DNA of 62,854 bases from an uncultured bacterium. Its GTDB lineage: Bacteria; CAIWAD01. Below, in pieces: positions 32,636-41,723 of this stretch. The DNA lies in assembly GCA_903910645.1 (NCBI GenBank), contig CAIWAD010000164.1, positions 1-62,854 on the forward strand, given 5' to 3'. The notes under the pieces were generated by a model. That model worked only from the letters and a program-made list of their open reading frames with translations, ran no database searches and was not told where the DNA came from. The translations under genes and the position numbers were made by a program. Numbering within the stretch: position 1 is the stretch's first letter; each line of letters begins with the position of its first letter.

Positions 32636-34399
32636 GTGGACATGAACGCGACCCCGACCGGGGGTCTTCGGCGCGCCTTGCTGGCCGCCATGCTGCTGAT
32701 GGCAGGAGCAGCCCAGGCCGGCCTTCCCGTCACCGAGCATGTGCTGGCCAACGGCATGCGCTTCCTCATCATTGAGGACCACACTGCACCCACCTTCATG
32801 GGCGCCTGGGTGGCCCATGTGGGATCCAGCAACGAGACGCCGGGCCAGACGGGCCTGACCCACCTGCTGGAGCACATGATGTTCAAGGGCACGCGGGTGA
32901 TCGGCACCAAAGACCTGGACAAGGACCTGGCGCTGCTGGCCCGCCAGGAGGAGTTGATGCGGGCCCTGCGCGAGCGCAGCCGCGGCCTGCTGCTGGAGGT
33001 GCGCCAGGGTCTGGCGCCCAGCCTTGCGGAAGCCCGGAAGGCCGACCCGGAGTGCGTGCGTCTGGAGGACGAATTCCAGAAACTGGTGGCCGAACAACGG
33101 GAAAACATGATTCCCAACGAGTTCGACCAGATCATGCAAAAGAACGGCGAACTCTTCGGAAACGCCTTCACCAGCCAAGACATGACGGCCTATTTCAATG
33201 TGCTGCCCGCCAACAAGCTGGAGCTGTGGTTCTGGCTGGAGTCGGACCGACTTATCAACCCGGTGATGCGCGAGTTCTACGCCGAACGCGATGTGGTCTA
33301 CGAAGAGCGCCGCATGCGCACAGAGGCCACGCCCACGGGCATCCACGAAGAAGCCGTGAACAGCCTGTTCTGGCAGGCTTCCCCCTACCATTGGCCCATC
33401 ATCGGCTGGCCCAGCGATGTGGCGGAGCTGAGCATGTCCCAGGCCGAGGCCTACTACCACACCTGGTACGGGCCGGGCAATATCACGGGCATCCTGGCCG
33501 GCGACTTCAAAACCAGGGACGCCATCCAGCTGGCCGAGCGCTATTTCGGCCGCATGGAAGCCCGTCCGGCGCCGCCCGCCCTGGTAACCCTGGAGCCCCG
33601 CCAGTTGGGCGAAGTGCGCTACACGGGAGAAGTGGAGATCAATCCCACCGTGAACCTGCGTTACCACTGCGGCGGCTTCAAGCACAAGGACAGCGGTGTG
33701 CTGGAGGTGTTGGCCAGCCTGCTCTCCGGTGACACGGGACGCCTGCAGCGCCATCTGGTGCAAGAGGGCAAAACGGCCGTGCGCGCCTGGGCCTATTACG
33801 AGCGCATGAAGCACGAAGGCGCCTTCCAGGTGGAGGCCGAGGCCGCCCAGGGCGTGGACAACGCCACGCTGGAGTCCGCCCTGGACGCGGAGTTGCGCCG
33901 TCTGGTGGACCAGCCCGTGCCCGAGCGCGAACTGCAGAAAATCAAGAACACCTATTTCGTGGACACCTACCGCGAGCAGCAGAGCCCCATCCGCGCAGCC
34001 TTCGAGCTTATCAACAGCGCGGGCTGCGGTGACTGGCGCGAGCAGGAGGCCTTCAGCCGCCGCATTCAGGCGGTGACGGCGGAGGATGTGCGCCGCGTGG
34101 CCGGCGAGCTCCTGCGCAAGGAAAACCGCATGGTCACCTGGTGGGTGCGCAAGGCGGGTGCCGCAAGCGCCGCCGAGCCCGCGGGACTGTCCAGCCTGCC
34201 GACGGACATGCAGGCCGCCACGCGCCAGATGCTGGCTCGCATGAAGCAATTCAGCGATGTGGCCGCCCTTGCCGGGCTGCAGGGGCAGCTGGGCTCCGCC
34301 AATGCCACGGACGCCAACGAGGCCACCATGAACCGCATCCTGCTGGAGGCCGTCACGGCCCGCCTGGCGGAGCTGCAAGCCAAGGGAGGGTCCAAATGA
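32636..34399 (+). CDS. M16 family zinc metallopeptidase (catalytic type)
   Basis: The 587-residue protein has a signal peptide (LLAAMLLMAGAAQA) and two pitrilysin-like halves. The inverted zinc motif HLLEH is present in GLTHLLEHMMFKGT, and a downstream Glu-rich segment (VVYEERRMRTEATPTG) supplies the third ligand. A long, charged insertion (about 95-165) separates the motif from the rest. It is predicted to be periplasmic. The start may be the GTG at 32636 (GGGG five bases upstream) or the ATG two codons later. Its stop overlaps the partner gene as ATGA, suggesting a heterodimer of active and inactive subunits. Confidence 0.93.
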   Translation: MDMNATPTGGLRRALLAAMLLMAGAAQAGLPVTEHVLANGMRFLIIEDHTAPTFMGAWVAHVGSSNETPGQTGLTHLLEHMMFKGTRVIGTKDLDKDLALLARQEELMRALRERSRGLLLEVRQGLAPSLAEARKADPECVRLEDEFQKLVAEQRENMIPNEFDQIMQKNGELFGNAFTSQDMTAYFNVLPANKLELWFWLESDRLINPVMREFYAERDVVYEERRMRTEATPTGIHEEAVNSLFWQASPYHWPIIGWPSDVAELSMSQAEAYYHTWYGPGNITGILAGDFKTRDAIQLAERYFGRMEARPAPPALVTLEPRQLGEVRYTGEVEINPTVNLRYHCGGFKHKDSGVLEVLASLLSGDTGRLQRHLVQEGKTAVRAWAYYERMKHEGAFQVEAEAAQGVDNATLESALDAELRRLVDQPVPERELQKIKNTYFVDTYREQQSPIRAAFELINSAGCGDWREQEAFSRRIQAVTAEDVRRVAGELLRKENRMVTWWVRKAGAASAAEPAGLSSLPTDMQAATRQMLARMKQFSDVAALAGLQGQLGSANATDANEATMNRILLEAVTARLAELQAKGGSK

Positions 34400-35880
34400 A
34401 GGCCCTGACGCTGCTTCCGCTGGCAAGCCTGCTGCTCGTGCTGGGAACCGTCCCGGCGCAGGCTCAGCCGCTGCCCGCCCATCCCGATGACTTGGTCTTC
34501 CCCGAGCTCAGCTATGAGCCGCCGGTGCCCGAGGGCCATCGTTTCGTCATGAAGAACGGCGTGGTGGTCTATGTGGTGGAAGACCACCGTGTGCCCCTGG
34601 TGGATGTGAATTTCACCATCCACGCCGACGCCAAGCAGGAGCCCGAGGCCCTGGTGGGCTTGCACACCGGCATGTTTGAATTGATGGGCCGTGGCGGCAG
34701 CCAGGCCCACGACGCCGCGTGGATCGAAGAAGAGGTGGCCTTCCTGGGCGCACGCCTGGACACGGGCATGGACAGCTACGGCGGCGCTCTTGCCCTCCAG
34801 AGCCTGACCAAGGACCTGGACCGCGGCCTGGATCTGGCCTTCGAATTGTTGCGCACGCCGGGCTTCCAGGAAGATCGCCTGCAGCAGTGGAAGGATGAGC
34901 GCCTGGCTGCCTTCAAGGAGCGCAACGACGATCCAGAACGCCTAGAGCGGCAGGAGTGGCGCCGCCTGATGTACCAGCCCGCCACCTGGCGCGCCGCCAC
35001 CGCCGCCACAGTGGCCGCCATTGACCGCAAGGCCCTGCTGGACTGGCATCAGCGCTGGGTGCAGCCCGAGCATATCACTGTGACCGCCTATGGCGACATC
35101 AGCGCCAGGGAGCTGCTGCCCCGCCTGGAGCGCCGCATGAAGGGCTGGAAGGGCCAGAGCCAGCGCTTCACAAGCCCGGACCCCGAGTACCGCGATGTGC
35201 AGCCCGGCGTCTACCTGGTGAACAAGCCGGTGAACCAGAGCCGCGTGCGCTGTTTCCTGCCCGGTCTGGACCGGGACGACGAGCGCTGGCTTCCCGCCTA
35301 CTTGCTGAACGAGCTGTTGGGTGGTGGCGGCATGTCTTCCGCCCTGCTAAACCGCATCCGCACCAAGGAAGGCCTGGCCTACAGCGTGGGCAGCCAGCTG
35401 GAGGAGCGCACCTTTGGCCAGGGACTTCTGTGGGCGGCATTCCAGACCAAGACCGAGAGCACCCAATTCGCCATGAGCCTGCTGGTGGACGAAGTGGAGA
35501 AGATGGCGCGCGGCGAAATCAGCCAGGAGAACCTGGACAACGCCAAGGCCCAGCTCATCCAGGCCTTCCCCACCTGGTTCTCCAGCGCGGGAACCATTGC
35601 CTCAAGCCTCACGGAGGAGGAATTGAGTGGGCGCATGAAGAGCAATCCCCGCCACTACCGCGACCTGCGCGCCAAGGTGCAGGCCGTCAGCCTGGAGGAT
35701 GTGCGCCGGGTGGCCGCCGAGCTGCTGCGTCCGGAGCGTCTGGTGTGGGTGGTGGTGGGGGATGCCACCGCCATTATGCAGCCGGATGCCGAGCATCAGC
35801 TGACCCTTGAGGGTTTCGGCGCCGTGACCCGCGTGCCCTTGCGCGATCCTCTTAGCCAGGAGCCCCTGCCCCTGGACTGA
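34396..35880 (+). CDS. M16 family peptidase-like protein (non-catalytic partner)
   Basis: The 494-residue protein has a signal peptide (LLPLASLLLVLGTVPAQAQ) and the two-lobed M16 fold. The zinc motif is degenerate: the HxxEH position reads GLHTGMFELMGRGG. The second lobe keeps the usual NELLGGGGMSSALLNRIRTK and GLAYSV motifs. Such proteins pair with an active M16 subunit, here the gene directly upstream. GGGAGGGTCCAA precedes the ATG. A strong terminator follows. Confidence 0.92.
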   Translation: MKALTLLPLASLLLVLGTVPAQAQPLPAHPDDLVFPELSYEPPVPEGHRFVMKNGVVVYVVEDHRVPLVDVNFTIHADAKQEPEALVGLHTGMFELMGRGGSQAHDAAWIEEEVAFLGARLDTGMDSYGGALALQSLTKDLDRGLDLAFELLRTPGFQEDRLQQWKDERLAAFKERNDDPERLERQEWRRLMYQPATWRAATAATVAAIDRKALLDWHQRWVQPEHITVTAYGDISARELLPRLERRMKGWKGQSQRFTSPDPEYRDVQPGVYLVNKPVNQSRVRCFLPGLDRDDERWLPAYLLNELLGGGGMSSALLNRIRTKEGLAYSVGSQLEERTFGQGLLWAAFQTKTESTQFAMSLLVDEVEKMARGEISQENLDNAKAQLIQAFPTWFSSAGTIASSLTEEELSGRMKSNPRHYRDLRAKVQAVSLEDVRRVAAELLRPERLVWVVVGDATAIMQPDAEHQLTLEGFGAVTRVPLRDPLSQEPLPLD

Positions 35881-35900
35881 GCGCTCTTTCCATGAATATG

Positions 35901-35935
35901 AAAGGGGCGGCCCCATGCGGGACCGCCCCTTTTTC
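35901..35935 (+). terminator. Rho-independent terminator after the M16 pair
   Basis: AAAGGGGCGG (35901-35910) pairs with CCGCCCCTTT (35923-35932), with an inner CCC/GGG extension, and is followed by a T-run on the plus strand. It sits between convergent genes and may also stop the FadL-like transcript on the minus strand, though only TTT follows there. Confidence 0.88.
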
Positions 35936-35952
35936 CTGGCTTCCGGTGCGAC

Positions 35953-37248
35953 TTAGAAGCTCTTGCTGAGCCCCAGATGCAGGCTTAACTGGCTGTGCTC
36001 GATGGTGGTGTTGGTCATGCCGAAATAGTCCGTGCCATCATCGGGCGTGCTGTTGGTCTGCTTGGCGTTGAAGGCGTATTCCACGCCGCCCGTCACGCCC
36101 CAGTCCCCCATGCGATGGCGGGCGCCAACGCTCAGGTGATCTTCCGTGGTGGCCGGGAACAAGGCGTTGAGCAGATGGCTGGGCACCGGGCTGGCGCCGT
36201 GGTTGAAGCCCGCCAGCAAGGCGGTCTTCTCGTTCAGCTGCCACTGGCAACCTGCGCTGGCGGCCAGACGGTTCTTCCAGTGCATCTGGAAGGCGGGGAG
36301 CATGCTGTTGATCATGGGCACATCCGTCTGCAGTGCGGGTTCATCCACCGCATCACGCCAGCTGTAGTGCACCAGATCACTGAGCACGGTCACGCGGGGT
36401 GTCAGTTTGAAGGAGAAGCCCGCGCCCACCTCGGCCGGCCAACTGAAATCCTTGAAACGGGCGTCAAAACCGTTGCTGCCATCGGGCATGGGGGCGGCAA
36501 AAGTGAGGGTGCCATTGTCGAAGTCCACCGCCGCCTTGGTGCCGAACCAGGCTCCCCAGTTGAGGCGGTCGTCCAGCGCGCGGCTGCTGAAGCCCAGTTT
36601 GGCGTTGTAGCCGAAGCTGGTAAGGCCTTCCACATCCATGCCGTTAAACTCCGGCACCATGTCCCCATTCATGTCAATCACCGTGCTGGGGAAGTACTTG
36701 AAGTCCAGCATGGCATAGCCCATGCTCAGGGAAAGCCCCACCGCGCTGCGCGGTCCGGCCTTGTAGGCGAAGCCACCCGTGACGCGCATGTAGGCCACAT
36801 TGGAGTAGATGTCGTCCTGGGTGCCAAACGCGGTGTTCAAATCCTTGAAATCCACGCCCATGCCGCCCTGGGCATAGCCGCACACTCCCACCACCATGCG
36901 CTCGCCCACCGGACGAGCATAACCCACATAGGGCAGGGGAAAGACCGCCGCCTCGCCCTCCACCTTGTCATTCATCACGGCGCCTTCCCCGGGCATGCCC
37001 ATGCCCATTGGAACATGGTCCGTATATGTCAGCGAGGGCATGAGCAGGGTCAACGAGGTGCACAGCATGGGATCCGTGATTTCCGCCAAAAGGGCGGGAT
37101 TGCCCACCATGGCGGTGGGGTTGGCATTGCCCATGCGTCCGCCGCCCAACAGGGCGCTGTAGGCCCCGTAGCCGATGAGATTCATGCCATTGGTGGCCAA
37201 GGCGGTGCCTGCCACCAGAAGTCCACAGAGGCTAAGCGCTTTTTTCAT
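35953..37248 (-). CDS. FadL/OmpP1/TodX family outer membrane protein
   Basis: The 431-residue outer membrane barrel has a signal peptide (MKKALSLCGLLVAGTALA) followed directly by the mature start TNGMNLIGYGAYSALLGGGR. This resembles the FadL N-terminal NPA/hatch-type region (GNANPTAMVGNPA). Alternating amphipathic strands follow and the chain ends in SLHLGLSKSF with a terminal Phe. Relatives import long-chain fatty acids or hydrocarbons. CCAGGAGAGATC precedes the ATG. A small GC-rich hairpin (37268-37283) sits in the leader. Confidence 0.9.
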   Translation of the reverse strand: MKKALSLCGLLVAGTALATNGMNLIGYGAYSALLGGGRMGNANPTAMVGNPALLAEITDPMLCTSLTLLMPSLTYTDHVPMGMGMPGEGAVMNDKVEGEAAVFPLPYVGYARPVGERMVVGVCGYAQGGMGVDFKDLNTAFGTQDDIYSNVAYMRVTGGFAYKAGPRSAVGLSLSMGYAMLDFKYFPSTVIDMNGDMVPEFNGMDVEGLTSFGYNAKLGFSSRALDDRLNWGAWFGTKAAVDFDNGTLTFAAPMPDGSNGFDARFKDFSWPAEVGAGFSFKLTPRVTVLSDLVHYSWRDAVDEPALQTDVPMINSMLPAFQMHWKNRLAASAGCQWQLNEKTALLAGFNHGASPVPSHLLNALFPATTEDHLSVGARHRMGDWGVTGGVEYAFNAKQTNSTPDDGTDYFGMTNTTIEHSQLSLHLGLSKSF

Positions 37249-37447
37249 GATCTCTCCTGGAATTGGGCCGTGGGGGGCCACGGTTCAGTTGATGAACGGT
37301 CTACAGGTTGAACCGCCCTCAACCTAACAAGGCGAGGATAATCTGACAATCAATTAACAAGAAGGAATCCGACAAGCGCTCACTCGGGCAGGATTCTTCA
37401 CTTTAATGGCGAAAATTGAACCATTTCCTGTGAAACATCCAACGCCT

Positions 37448-38488
37448 TCAGCGCAGAAGCAGCATTCGCTGTCGCTCCAGGCCGCGCCCGTCCAGGCGTA
37501 ATTCCAGCAGATAGAGGCCGGAAGGAGCATCCTCCAGCTGCAAAGCGTGGCGCAGGGGGCCGGCGGCATGCTGGCCCAAATCCACTTCCTCCACCAGGGC
37601 GCCGCGCACATCCAGCACGCGCAATTGAGCGTGGCCCGCATTCGGCAAGGTCATGTCCACAACGCATGCACCATTGAAGGGATTGGGCCAATGGCGCAGC
37701 AAAGAAGGGTGCTGGGGTGCTGTGGGAGCCTTCACCGGCAACTCCACGGCCGCCTGTTCCTGCAGCCAGCTGGCGCGGCTGCTATCCAGGCCCGCCGTGT
37801 AGGAAAGGCCCACAGGGCTCTCGTCGAAAAGGCGTTGATAAAAGGTGCAGGCCCCCAGATAGGAGCCCTCCAGTGCGGGATGGTAATCGTCCCCCGCCCA
37901 CAGGGGCGCGAAGGGATCCGCCAGCACGGTGCCGCGCCACACTTCCCCCACCGGTGCCACGGCGCAATCCAGGCGCTCGCCAAGACTCTCATAGGCCACC
38001 GTCACGCTGTCCTGCATGTGGAAATAGTCGCGGTAGTAGATGCTGCAGCTGTCCATGTAACACTGGATCTCATTCTCACGCGCCCAGCCCCAGGTCATGT
38101 AAAGCAGGGTGCGGGCACCGCCGGCGCGGATGAGGCTGTCCAGGCCCATTGCCGCCGGAAACATGAGGTTGTCCCGGCACCAGGGGATCATGGGGATTTG
38201 TGACTGCTCCTGCAGCACCACCACATCCCAGGGGCGCTGGGCCAGCTTGGCCAGCGTGGGTGCGTAGCTGCGGTGCTGCATTAGGGTGAAGCCGCCGGGA
38301 GCGCTGCGGTCCACGATCATGGGATGCCCGCCGGACTCAGCCAGGGCAGCCACCATGGCGGGAAGGTCGTTCACGTAGGTGTGGCTGTTGCCAATGAAGA
38401 GCACGGCCAGACTGTCCTGGCCACAACCCTGTCGTGCGCCCGCCAGAAACAGCACAAGCGCAAGAAACCACGCCCTTGAACGCAACAT
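37448..38488 (-). CDS. Secreted SGNH-hydrolase-like protein with C-terminal sorting domain
   Basis: The 346-residue protein has a signal peptide (1 to about 24). An SGNH/DUF4886-like domain follows, with VLFIGNSHTYVNDLP holding the nucleophile Ser and GDDYHPALEGSYLG holding the Asp-His pair. The last 75 residues contain HWPNPFNGACVVDM and end SGLYLLELRLDGRGLER. This is a FlgD-like/type A sorting domain as in the beta-helix protein. It likely acts as an esterase-type enzyme at the cell surface. The ATG at 38488 has GGAGG upstream and lies 2 bases after the transketolase stop, an odd pairing. Confidence 0.82.
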   Translation of the reverse strand: MLRSRAWFLALVLFLAGARQGCGQDSLAVLFIGNSHTYVNDLPAMVAALAESGGHPMIVDRSAPGGFTLMQHRSYAPTLAKLAQRPWDVVVLQEQSQIPMIPWCRDNLMFPAAMGLDSLIRAGGARTLLYMTWGWARENEIQCYMDSCSIYYRDYFHMQDSVTVAYESLGERLDCAVAPVGEVWRGTVLADPFAPLWAGDDYHPALEGSYLGACTFYQRLFDESPVGLSYTAGLDSSRASWLQEQAAVELPVKAPTAPQHPSLLRHWPNPFNGACVVDMTLPNAGHAQLRVLDVRGALVEEVDLGQHAAGPLRHALQLEDAPSGLYLLELRLDGRGLERQRMLLLR

Positions 38489-38490
38489 GG

Positions 38491-40461
38491 TCAAGCCTCC
38501 AGCAGTTCCCGGGCAACCTTCAGCACAGCGTCCGGGCTCATGCCCAATTCGCGCATCACTTGATCGGCGGGAGCGCTAAGGCCGAAGCGCTCGATGGAGA
38601 GCACGCGTCCATCCAACCCGGTGAAGCGATGCCAGCTTTCCCCTGCTCCGGCTTCCACCGCCAAACGGCGGCGGCAGGCATCGGGAAGCAGGGGCTCCCG
38701 TTCTTCCCGGGACAGCTTGGCGAAACGCTCAATGCAGGGCACAGAGATCACGCGCACTCCACGGCCCTCCTCCGCCAACTGCCGGGCGGCGGCCAGGGCA
38801 TGCTGCACCTCGCTGCCCGAGGAGAGCAGCACCAGCTCCAGGGCGCGCTCCTCGCGCTGCACCACCCAGGCGCCCTGGACAAGGCCTTCCCGCACCACTT
38901 CCTGGCTGCCACCCAAGTCCGGCAGCGACTGGCGGGACAAGGCCAGGGCCGAAGGCCCCCGCCGTCGGGCGGCGGCTTCCAGGCAGGCGGCGGTCTCCCG
39001 GGCATCCGCCGGGCGGAAACACTCCAGCCCCGGCATGAGCCGCAGCGAGGCGGTCTGTTCCACCGGCTGATGGGTGGGGCCGTCTTCACCCACGCCCACC
39101 GAGTCGTGGGTGAACCACCAGATCACCGGCAACTGGGCCATGGCACTTAGGCGCATGGCCGGGCGCAGATAATCGGAGAAGACCAGGAAAGTCGCGCCCA
39201 GGGGACGGAAGAGACCTTCGTAAGCCAGTCCGTTCATGATGGCGCCCATGGCGTGTTCGCGAATGCCGGCGCGCAGATTTCGTCCGCTGAAGGACCCAGG
39301 GCCAATGTCCCCGCCTTCCGCGATGTAGTTCAAGTTGCTGCCAAAAAGATCGGCACTGAAGGAGATAAGCAGGGGATCCTGACGCGCCAGCTCCTGCAGG
39401 GCCGTCTCTCCGGCCTTGCGCGTGGCTGGCGCACCTTCGGCACAAGGCAGGGCGCCAAGCTTGGCCGGACTCGTGCCGGCGGCCAGATCCTTCAACTCCC
39501 GGGCTTGTGGGCCATCCCAGGCCTCCCAAGCCCGCTGCCACACTTCCCTGGCCTGGCGCCAGGCCACTCCGCGCCTGGCGAAAAGTGCACGGGTCTCTTC
39601 CGGCACCTGGAAATCCCCATCGGGCAATCCCAGTGCGGACTTGGCTTCCCCGCGAAAGGCGGCGCCCCCTTCGCCGTGACCCTTGGGCGAGCCTTCCACC
39701 TGGGCGATGCCCCGGGCGATCAGCGTGCGGGCAATGATCAGAACCGGCCGCGCGGCGTGGCGGCTTTCCTCCAGCGTGGAGGCCAGGGCCTCCACATCGT
39801 GGCCGTCCACCTCCCGCACCAGCCATCCACAGGCCGTGTAGCGCGCGGCGGCGTCCATGGACTGGGTGATTGCAGCAGGGGCGTCCAGCGTAATGGCGTT
39901 GGCGTCCCACAGCAGGGTCAGGTTGTCCAGCCCCAGGTGGCCGGCCAGCTCCGTGGCCTCCAGCGCAACGCCCTCCTGCAGGCAGCCATCGCCGGCAAGG
40001 CAGAACACGCGACCGTCCAGCAGTCCAGCAGGCGCATTCCAGCGCGCGGCAGCCAACTTGCCGGACAGGGCCATGCCCACGGCGTTGGCCACGCCTTGTC
40101 CCAATGGACCACTGGTGATTTCCACGCCGGGAGTGTGGCCGAACTCGGGGTGCCCGGGCGTAAGGCTGCCCATGCGGCGGAAGGCACGCAGGTCGTCCAT
40201 GCCAATGGGGAATCCGGAGAGATGCAACCAGGCATAGAGGAACATGCTGCCATGGCCGGCGGAAAGCACCAGGCGATCCCGGCCAATCCAGCGTGGATCC
40301 AGCGGATCCAGCCGCAGCACGCGGCCAAACAGGGCGGCGCCGATTTCCGCCGCGCCCAGGGGAAGCCCCAAATGGCCGGATTTGCATCCACCAATGGCGT
40401 CCAGGGCCAAGCCGCGGGCCACATGGGCGGCCCGCTCCAGTTCGCTGCGCGTGGGTGTCAT
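38491..40461 (-). CDS. tkt: Transketolase
   Basis: The 656-residue thiamine diphosphate enzyme moves two-carbon units in the pentose phosphate pathway. It shows RLVLSAGHGSMFLYAWLHLS, the ThDP motif GDGCLQEGVALEA... ending in DANAIT, the middle-domain GIREHAMGAIMNGLAYEG and HDSVGVGEDGPTHQPVEQ. Length is normal (about 650). A GGAGC site precedes the ATG. It is transcribed with the secreted SGNH protein after it. Confidence 0.96.
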   Translation of the reverse strand: MTPTRSELERAAHVARGLALDAIGGCKSGHLGLPLGAAEIGAALFGRVLRLDPLDPRWIGRDRLVLSAGHGSMFLYAWLHLSGFPIGMDDLRAFRRMGSLTPGHPEFGHTPGVEITSGPLGQGVANAVGMALSGKLAAARWNAPAGLLDGRVFCLAGDGCLQEGVALEATELAGHLGLDNLTLLWDANAITLDAPAAITQSMDAAARYTACGWLVREVDGHDVEALASTLEESRHAARPVLIIARTLIARGIAQVEGSPKGHGEGGAAFRGEAKSALGLPDGDFQVPEETRALFARRGVAWRQAREVWQRAWEAWDGPQARELKDLAAGTSPAKLGALPCAEGAPATRKAGETALQELARQDPLLISFSADLFGSNLNYIAEGGDIGPGSFSGRNLRAGIREHAMGAIMNGLAYEGLFRPLGATFLVFSDYLRPAMRLSAMAQLPVIWWFTHDSVGVGEDGPTHQPVEQTASLRLMPGLECFRPADARETAACLEAAARRRGPSALALSRQSLPDLGGSQEVVREGLVQGAWVVQREERALELVLLSSGSEVQHALAAARQLAEEGRGVRVISVPCIERFAKLSREEREPLLPDACRRRLAVEAGAGESWHRFTGLDGRVLSIERFGLSAPADQVMRELGMSPDAVLKVARELLEA

Positions 40462-40515
40462 GGTGCTCCAGGCATGTGTGAATTGCTGCCTGAAGGTAAG
40501 GAAGGATGGGTGGGC

Positions 40516-40896
40516 CTATTCCTGGCGGCGTTTCAATCCACGGTGGCCCAGGATCTCCGCCTCCGCCTGGGGGGCGTCCGGCGCGTTGTAAAGGACAAGA
40601 CGCCGCAAATGGTCCAGGGACTCGGCCCCGCGAACGCCTTCAAACTCCAGACCCACACCGTCCCCGTCCACCCGGGCCACGCGGCCCAGGATCTCCACCT
40701 GGATGGCCTGCGGTCCTTCGCCAAGGGTCAGGCGCAGCTCGCATTCCTGGCCCACGGCGGCCGCCTCCAGGCTTTCCACCCGCACACCGCGCAGACTAAG
40801 GTCCAGCGTGCTGGCTGTGAACTCCAGTTGACCGCTCCCTTTCACCAGGATCTGGATGCGCAGGGGCACGCGCGTGAATTCCCGCCGCTCGCTCAT
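40516..40896 (-). CDS. PilZ domain protein
   Basis: The 126-residue protein starts MSERREFTRVPLRIQILV, with the RxxxR c-di-GMP-binding motif seen as RREFTR. It continues with DLSLRGVRVES, corresponding to the D/NxSxxG motif, and the beta-barrel end VGLEFEGV. It should bind cyclic di-GMP. It is the last gene of the chemosensory operon and overlaps the cheR stop as ATGA. Confidence 0.88.
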   Translation of the reverse strand: MSERREFTRVPLRIQILVKGSGQLEFTASTLDLSLRGVRVESLEAAAVGQECELRLTLGEGPQAIQVEILGRVARVDGDGVGLEFEGVRGAESLDHLRRLVLYNAPDAPQAEAEILGHRGLKRRQE

Positions 40897-41723
40897 GGGT
40901 TCCGCCGCACTCGATAATAGACCGTCTTGCCGGATTGCACTCGTTCCCATGCATCGTCCACATTGAAGGTGGTTTCCGCGCCGCCAAGGAACAGGATGCC
41001 ATCCGACTTCAGCACCCCCCGTGCCTTGCGCAGGATCTGCCGCTTGGTCTCCATGTCGAAATAGATGAGCACGTTGCGCAGGAACAGGAAATCCACCGGC
41101 GGAATGTTCGGCCAGCTGGTGGCCAGATTCAGCTCGTGGAACTGGATCATGTTGCGGATCTCGTCCTTCACCTGCCAGCCCGCGCCATCCTTGCGGAAGT
41201 AGCGCACCAGATGCGTGGCGGGCAGGCCACGATTCACTTCCAACTGGCTGAACAAGCCCTGGCGCGCCCGCTTCAACATCTCCTGTGAAAGATCCCCCGC
41301 CAGCAGAGTCACCTTCCAGCCGGAACGCAGCTGGGGAAAGGCGTCGTAGAGCAGCATGGCCAGGGAATAGGGCTCCTGGCCACTGGAGCATGCCGCGCAC
41401 CAGATGGTGAGGCTTCGCGTGGCCTCGTTGCGCTTGATGGCCGCCGGCAGCAGATCCAGCTTCATGGATTCGAAGGGATGCAGATCGCGGAAGAAACTGG
41501 TCTCGTTGGTGGTCATGGCGTCCACCACCGCGGCGTGCAAGGGACTGAAGCGCGTGTTGCGCAGGTGGCGGGAAAGCTCGTCCACCGAGGCGTAGCCCTC
41601 CACGCGGGCCAGGCTCATGAGACGCATCTCCACCAGGTATTCCTTGCTCTCATCCAGCACAATGGCGGAGTGATCGCGAACCAGCTGGCGCAGATAATCG
41701 AATTCAATCTTCTCAAGGGGCAT
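40893..41723 (-). CDS. cheR: Chemoreceptor glutamate methyltransferase CheR
   Basis: The 276-residue protein has the N-terminal helical CheR domain and the S-adenosylmethionine-dependent domain (SLTIWCAACSSGQEPYSLAM, then DFLFLRNVLIYFD). It would methylate receptor glutamates. The ATG at 41723 overlaps the cheB stop by one base (TGATG). No receptor gene is in the window. Confidence 0.95.
   Translation of the reverse strand: MPLEKIEFDYLRQLVRDHSAIVLDESKEYLVEMRLMSLARVEGYASVDELSRHLRNTRFSPLHAAVVDAMTTNETSFFRDLHPFESMKLDLLPAAIKRNEATRSLTIWCAACSSGQEPYSLAMLLYDAFPQLRSGWKVTLLAGDLSQEMLKRARQGLFSQLEVNRGLPATHLVRYFRKDGAGWQVKDEIRNMIQFHELNLATSWPNIPPVDFLFLRNVLIYFDMETKRQILRKARGVLKSDGILFLGGAETTFNVDDAWERVQSGKTVYYRVRRNP

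Noticed and set aside
40462-40515. A promoter or riboswitch ahead of the transketolase gene
   Set aside because: The gap is only 54 bases with a ribosome site and no -35/-10 pair; the promoter may lie inside the pilZ end.
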